Position numbers and translations under genes: made by a program. From Clostridia bacterium (GTDB lineage: Bacteria; Bacillota; Clostridia; Oscillospirales; CAG-272): a DNA stretch of 7,219 nucleotides. Below the pieces are notes generated by a model. It did no database searches and was not told the origin of the DNA. It saw only the letters and a list, made by a program, of their open reading frames with translations. Below, in pieces: positions 5,311 through 7,219 of the stretch. The stretch is from contig JAFTIV010000121.1 of assembly GCA_017456685.1 (NCBI GenBank), positions 1 to 7,219 of the forward strand, given 5' to 3'. How positions within the stretch are numbered: the stretch's first letter is position 1; the number at the start of each line of letters is the position of its first letter.

Positions 5311-7219
5311 ATGGTAAGCAAGTAAAAAATCCCCGTCAGCCCGCTATGGGAAGGCCCATTAGAAGGGCTAAGAAGGGCACTATGCCTCGTCTTATTAAGC
5401 TTTTATTCTCATTTTACAAAACACCTCTTATAATCGTTTTCGTTTGCATTTGCTTAAGTGCGCTTGCAACAGCTTGTCCCTCTATTTTCCAAGAATATGT
5501 TGTAAACACCTCTGTTGAGGCGCTTGATGACTTAACCCTAAATGAAGCCGAAAGAGCCGAAATGACGCCTGAGCAGATTGCAGGGTTTGAGGCTGAAGCC
5601 TCAAGGCAGGCGCGAATTGACACCGCAATGGAAGATCAATTTAGGCGCATAGGAATTGCCCTTTCTATTCTTGCGGTTATTTATCTTATTGGTCTTGCCT
5701 CTGCCTTTGTTCAATCACAGACGATGGCTGTGGTGACGCAGGGCTTCTTACACAAGCTAAGAACGCTTATGTTTGGCAAAATGCAAAGGCTACCTATTCG
5801 ATACTTTGACACAAATACTCGTGGCGATATAATGTCGCATTATACAAATGACATTGACTCTCTAAGACAGCTTGTATCTCAATCTATTCCTCAAATAATT
5901 ACGACAGTTATTATTCTTATAACCGTAACATCTCTTATGCTATATATGAGTATTTGGATGACACTTGTTGTTGTAATTGGTGCGCTTGCTATGACCCTTG
6001 TTTCAAAGAAAATTGGAGGAAGCGGTGCAATTTACTTCAAAAAGCAACAGGAATCTCTTGGTGTTACCGAGGGCTACATTGAGGAGATGATTAATGGTCA
6101 AAAGGTTGTTAAGGTATTCAATCACGAGCCAAAAAGCAAGGAAAGATTCGAGGAGCTTAACAGTGAGCTTTGCAAAAATGCAACTAAAGCGAACATAAGA
6201 GCGAATACGCTTATGCCTATTATGAACAATATCGGTCATATTCTCTATGTGTTCCTTATTTTCACAGGCTCTATGCTCTATATTTTCAAGGCTACAAATG
6301 TATCTCTTACTGGTCTTGAGCCCTTCCAAATCGGCACAATTGTTGCATTCCTTGGTCTTTCAAAGCAGTTTACAAACAATGTTTCTCAGCTTTCTCAGCA
6401 GGCTAACTCTATCATCATGGCGCTCGCTGGTGCAGAAAGAATATTCGAGCTTCTTGACGAGGAGCCAGAGGTAGATGATGGCTATGTTTCCCTTGTGAAT
6501 GCAAGATACGATGAAAATGGTGCTCTTGTTGAAAGCGAGGCTCGCACAGGAGTTTGGGCTTGGAAGCATCCTCACGGTGACGGAAGCGTCACATACACTC
6601 TTGTTCAAGGCGATGTTCGCATGAAAGAGGTTGACTTTGGGTATGTTGAAGAGAAAATTGTTCTTCACGACATTTCTCTATATGCAGAGCCCGGACAAAA
6701 GATCGCATTCGTTGGTGCAACGGGTGCAGGTAAAACAACTATTACAAATCTTATAAACCGCTTCTACGACATTGCAGACGGAAAAATAAGATATGACGGA
6801 ATCAATATCAACAAAATCAAAAAAGCCGATCTTCGCCACTCTATGGGAATTGTTCTTCAAGATGTAAATCTATTTACCGGAACTGTTATGGACAACATTA
6901 GATACGGAAAGCTTGATGCTACTGACGAGGAATGTATTGATGCTGCAAAGCGTGCAAATGCGCACTCATTCATCTCAATGCTACCCGACGGCTATAACAC
7001 AGTAATTTCGGGTGATGGAAGCGGACTTTCTCAAGGTCAAAGACAGCTTATCTCAATTGCAAGAGCCGCGGTTGCCGACCCGCCTGTTATGATTCTTGAT
7101 GAGGCTACCTCATCAATTGACACAAGAACTGAGTCAATTGTTTCAGCAGGAATGGACGCACTTATGCAGGGGCGCACAGTATTTGTAATTGCCCATCGTC
7201 TTTCGACGATTAAGAATTC
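5307..7219 (+). CDS. Heterodimeric ABC exporter subunit 2, catalytic half, cut by right window edge
   Basis: An open frame of 637 codons runs from a GTG at 5307 to the window end. The start overlaps the partner's stop as GTGA, with AGGGGG at 5291-5296 ten bases upstream. A later in-frame ATG (5346) has no ribosome binding site. The protein has a basic N-terminal tail (2-28), a six-helix exporter membrane domain and an ATPase domain. ATPase motifs are Walker A GATGAGKTT (470-478), Q-loop Gln518, signature LSQGQ (574-578) in place of LSGGQ, Walker B MILDE with catalytic Glu599, and switch His630. This is the pattern of the competent partner in a heterodimer whose altered signature faces the degenerate site of subunit 1. 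Two additions stand out: an acidic outer loop of about 58 residues between helices 1 and 2 (57-114), and an insertion (about 392-434, with WAWKHPH at 417-423) before the ATPase domain. Only the last few dozen residues should be missing. Confidence 0.93.
   Translation, partial: MNGKQVKNPRQPAMGRPIRRAKKGTMPRLIKLLFSFYKTPLIIVFVCICLSALATACPSIFQEYVVNTSVEALDDLTLNEAERAEMTPEQIAGFEAEASRQARIDTAMEDQFRRIGIALSILAVIYLIGLASAFVQSQTMAVVTQGFLHKLRTLMFGKMQRLPIRYFDTNTRGDIMSHYTNDIDSLRQLVSQSIPQIITTVIILITVTSLMLYMSIWMTLVVVIGALAMTLVSKKIGGSGAIYFKKQQESLGVTEGYIEEMINGQKVVKVFNHEPKSKERFEELNSELCKNATKANIRANTLMPIMNNIGHILYVFLIFTGSMLYIFKATNVSLTGLEPFQIGTIVAFLGLSKQFTNNVSQLSQQANSIIMALAGAERIFELLDEEPEVDDGYVSLVNARYDENGALVESEARTGVWAWKHPHGDGSVTYTLVQGDVRMKEVDFGYVEEKIVLHDISLYAEPGQKIAFVGATGAGKTTITNLINRFYDIADGKIRYDGININKIKKADLRHSMGIVLQDVNLFTGTVMDNIRYGKLDATDEECIDAAKRANAHSFISMLPDGYNTVISGDGSGLSQGQRQLISIARAAVADPPVMILDEATSSIDTRTESIVSAGMDALMQGRTVFVIAHRLSTIKN

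Noticed and set aside
6003..6860. Minus-strand open frames opposite the second exporter gene
   Set aside because: They overlap the coding strand of a well-supported ABC subunit and carry no motif.
7214..7219. The window ends exactly on GAATTC
   Set aside because: The exporter reading frame runs through it naturally (STIKN followed by a partial Ser codon) and the left edge shows no such site, so it is probably coincidence.

Overview
The window looks like chromosomal DNA from a moderately AT-rich member of the Bacillota, most likely an anaerobic Clostridia-type bacterium. The reasons are a Mini-ribonuclease III gene (a Bacillota and cyanobacterial enzyme), a DUF1667-associated flavoprotein set typical of anaerobes, strong purine-rich ribosome binding sites, GTG and TTG starts, and sigma-A-type promoters with extended -10 elements. 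No mobile element, CRISPR array, tRNA or rRNA was seen. The gene content is largely housekeeping or metabolic. The unusual points are in details of individual genes and of the intergenic DNA.

Left part (1-2836, minus strand): a leftward operon of three genes. First is a GlpA-like FAD oxidoreductase with a C-terminal BFD-type iron-sulfur domain. Second is a GlpB-like two-dinucleotide-fold flavoprotein. Third is a DUF1667 gene that runs off the left edge. This trio is a known anaerobic arrangement thought to oxidise glycerol-3-phosphate or a related hydroxy acid and pass electrons through flavin and Fe-S centres. The DUF1667 gene is odd: it has its own strong ribosome binding site but starts in the middle of the domain, so the usual cysteine-rich N-terminal half is missing.

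Middle (2837-3561): two intergenic regions of about 170 bp flank mrnC (Mini-RNase III, 23S rRNA maturation). The left region holds two back-to-back promoters, one for each direction. The right region holds the mrnC terminator, a perfect 20-bp palindrome, a short direct repeat and the promoter of the next operon. All three promoters share the same build: TTGAAA or TTGATT, 17 bp, then TGn-TAAAAT.

Right part (3562-7219, plus strand): a two-gene operon for a heterodimeric type IV ABC exporter. The first subunit has a degenerate nucleotide-binding domain (Asp for the catalytic Glu, Gln for the switch His). The second, cut by the right edge, has intact Walker B Glu and switch His but a changed signature motif (LSQGQ). 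Together these give one degenerate and one competent ATP site. The second subunit also has a basic N-terminal tail, a long acidic outer loop and a linker insertion ahead of its ATPase domain. The substrate cannot be told from the sequence.
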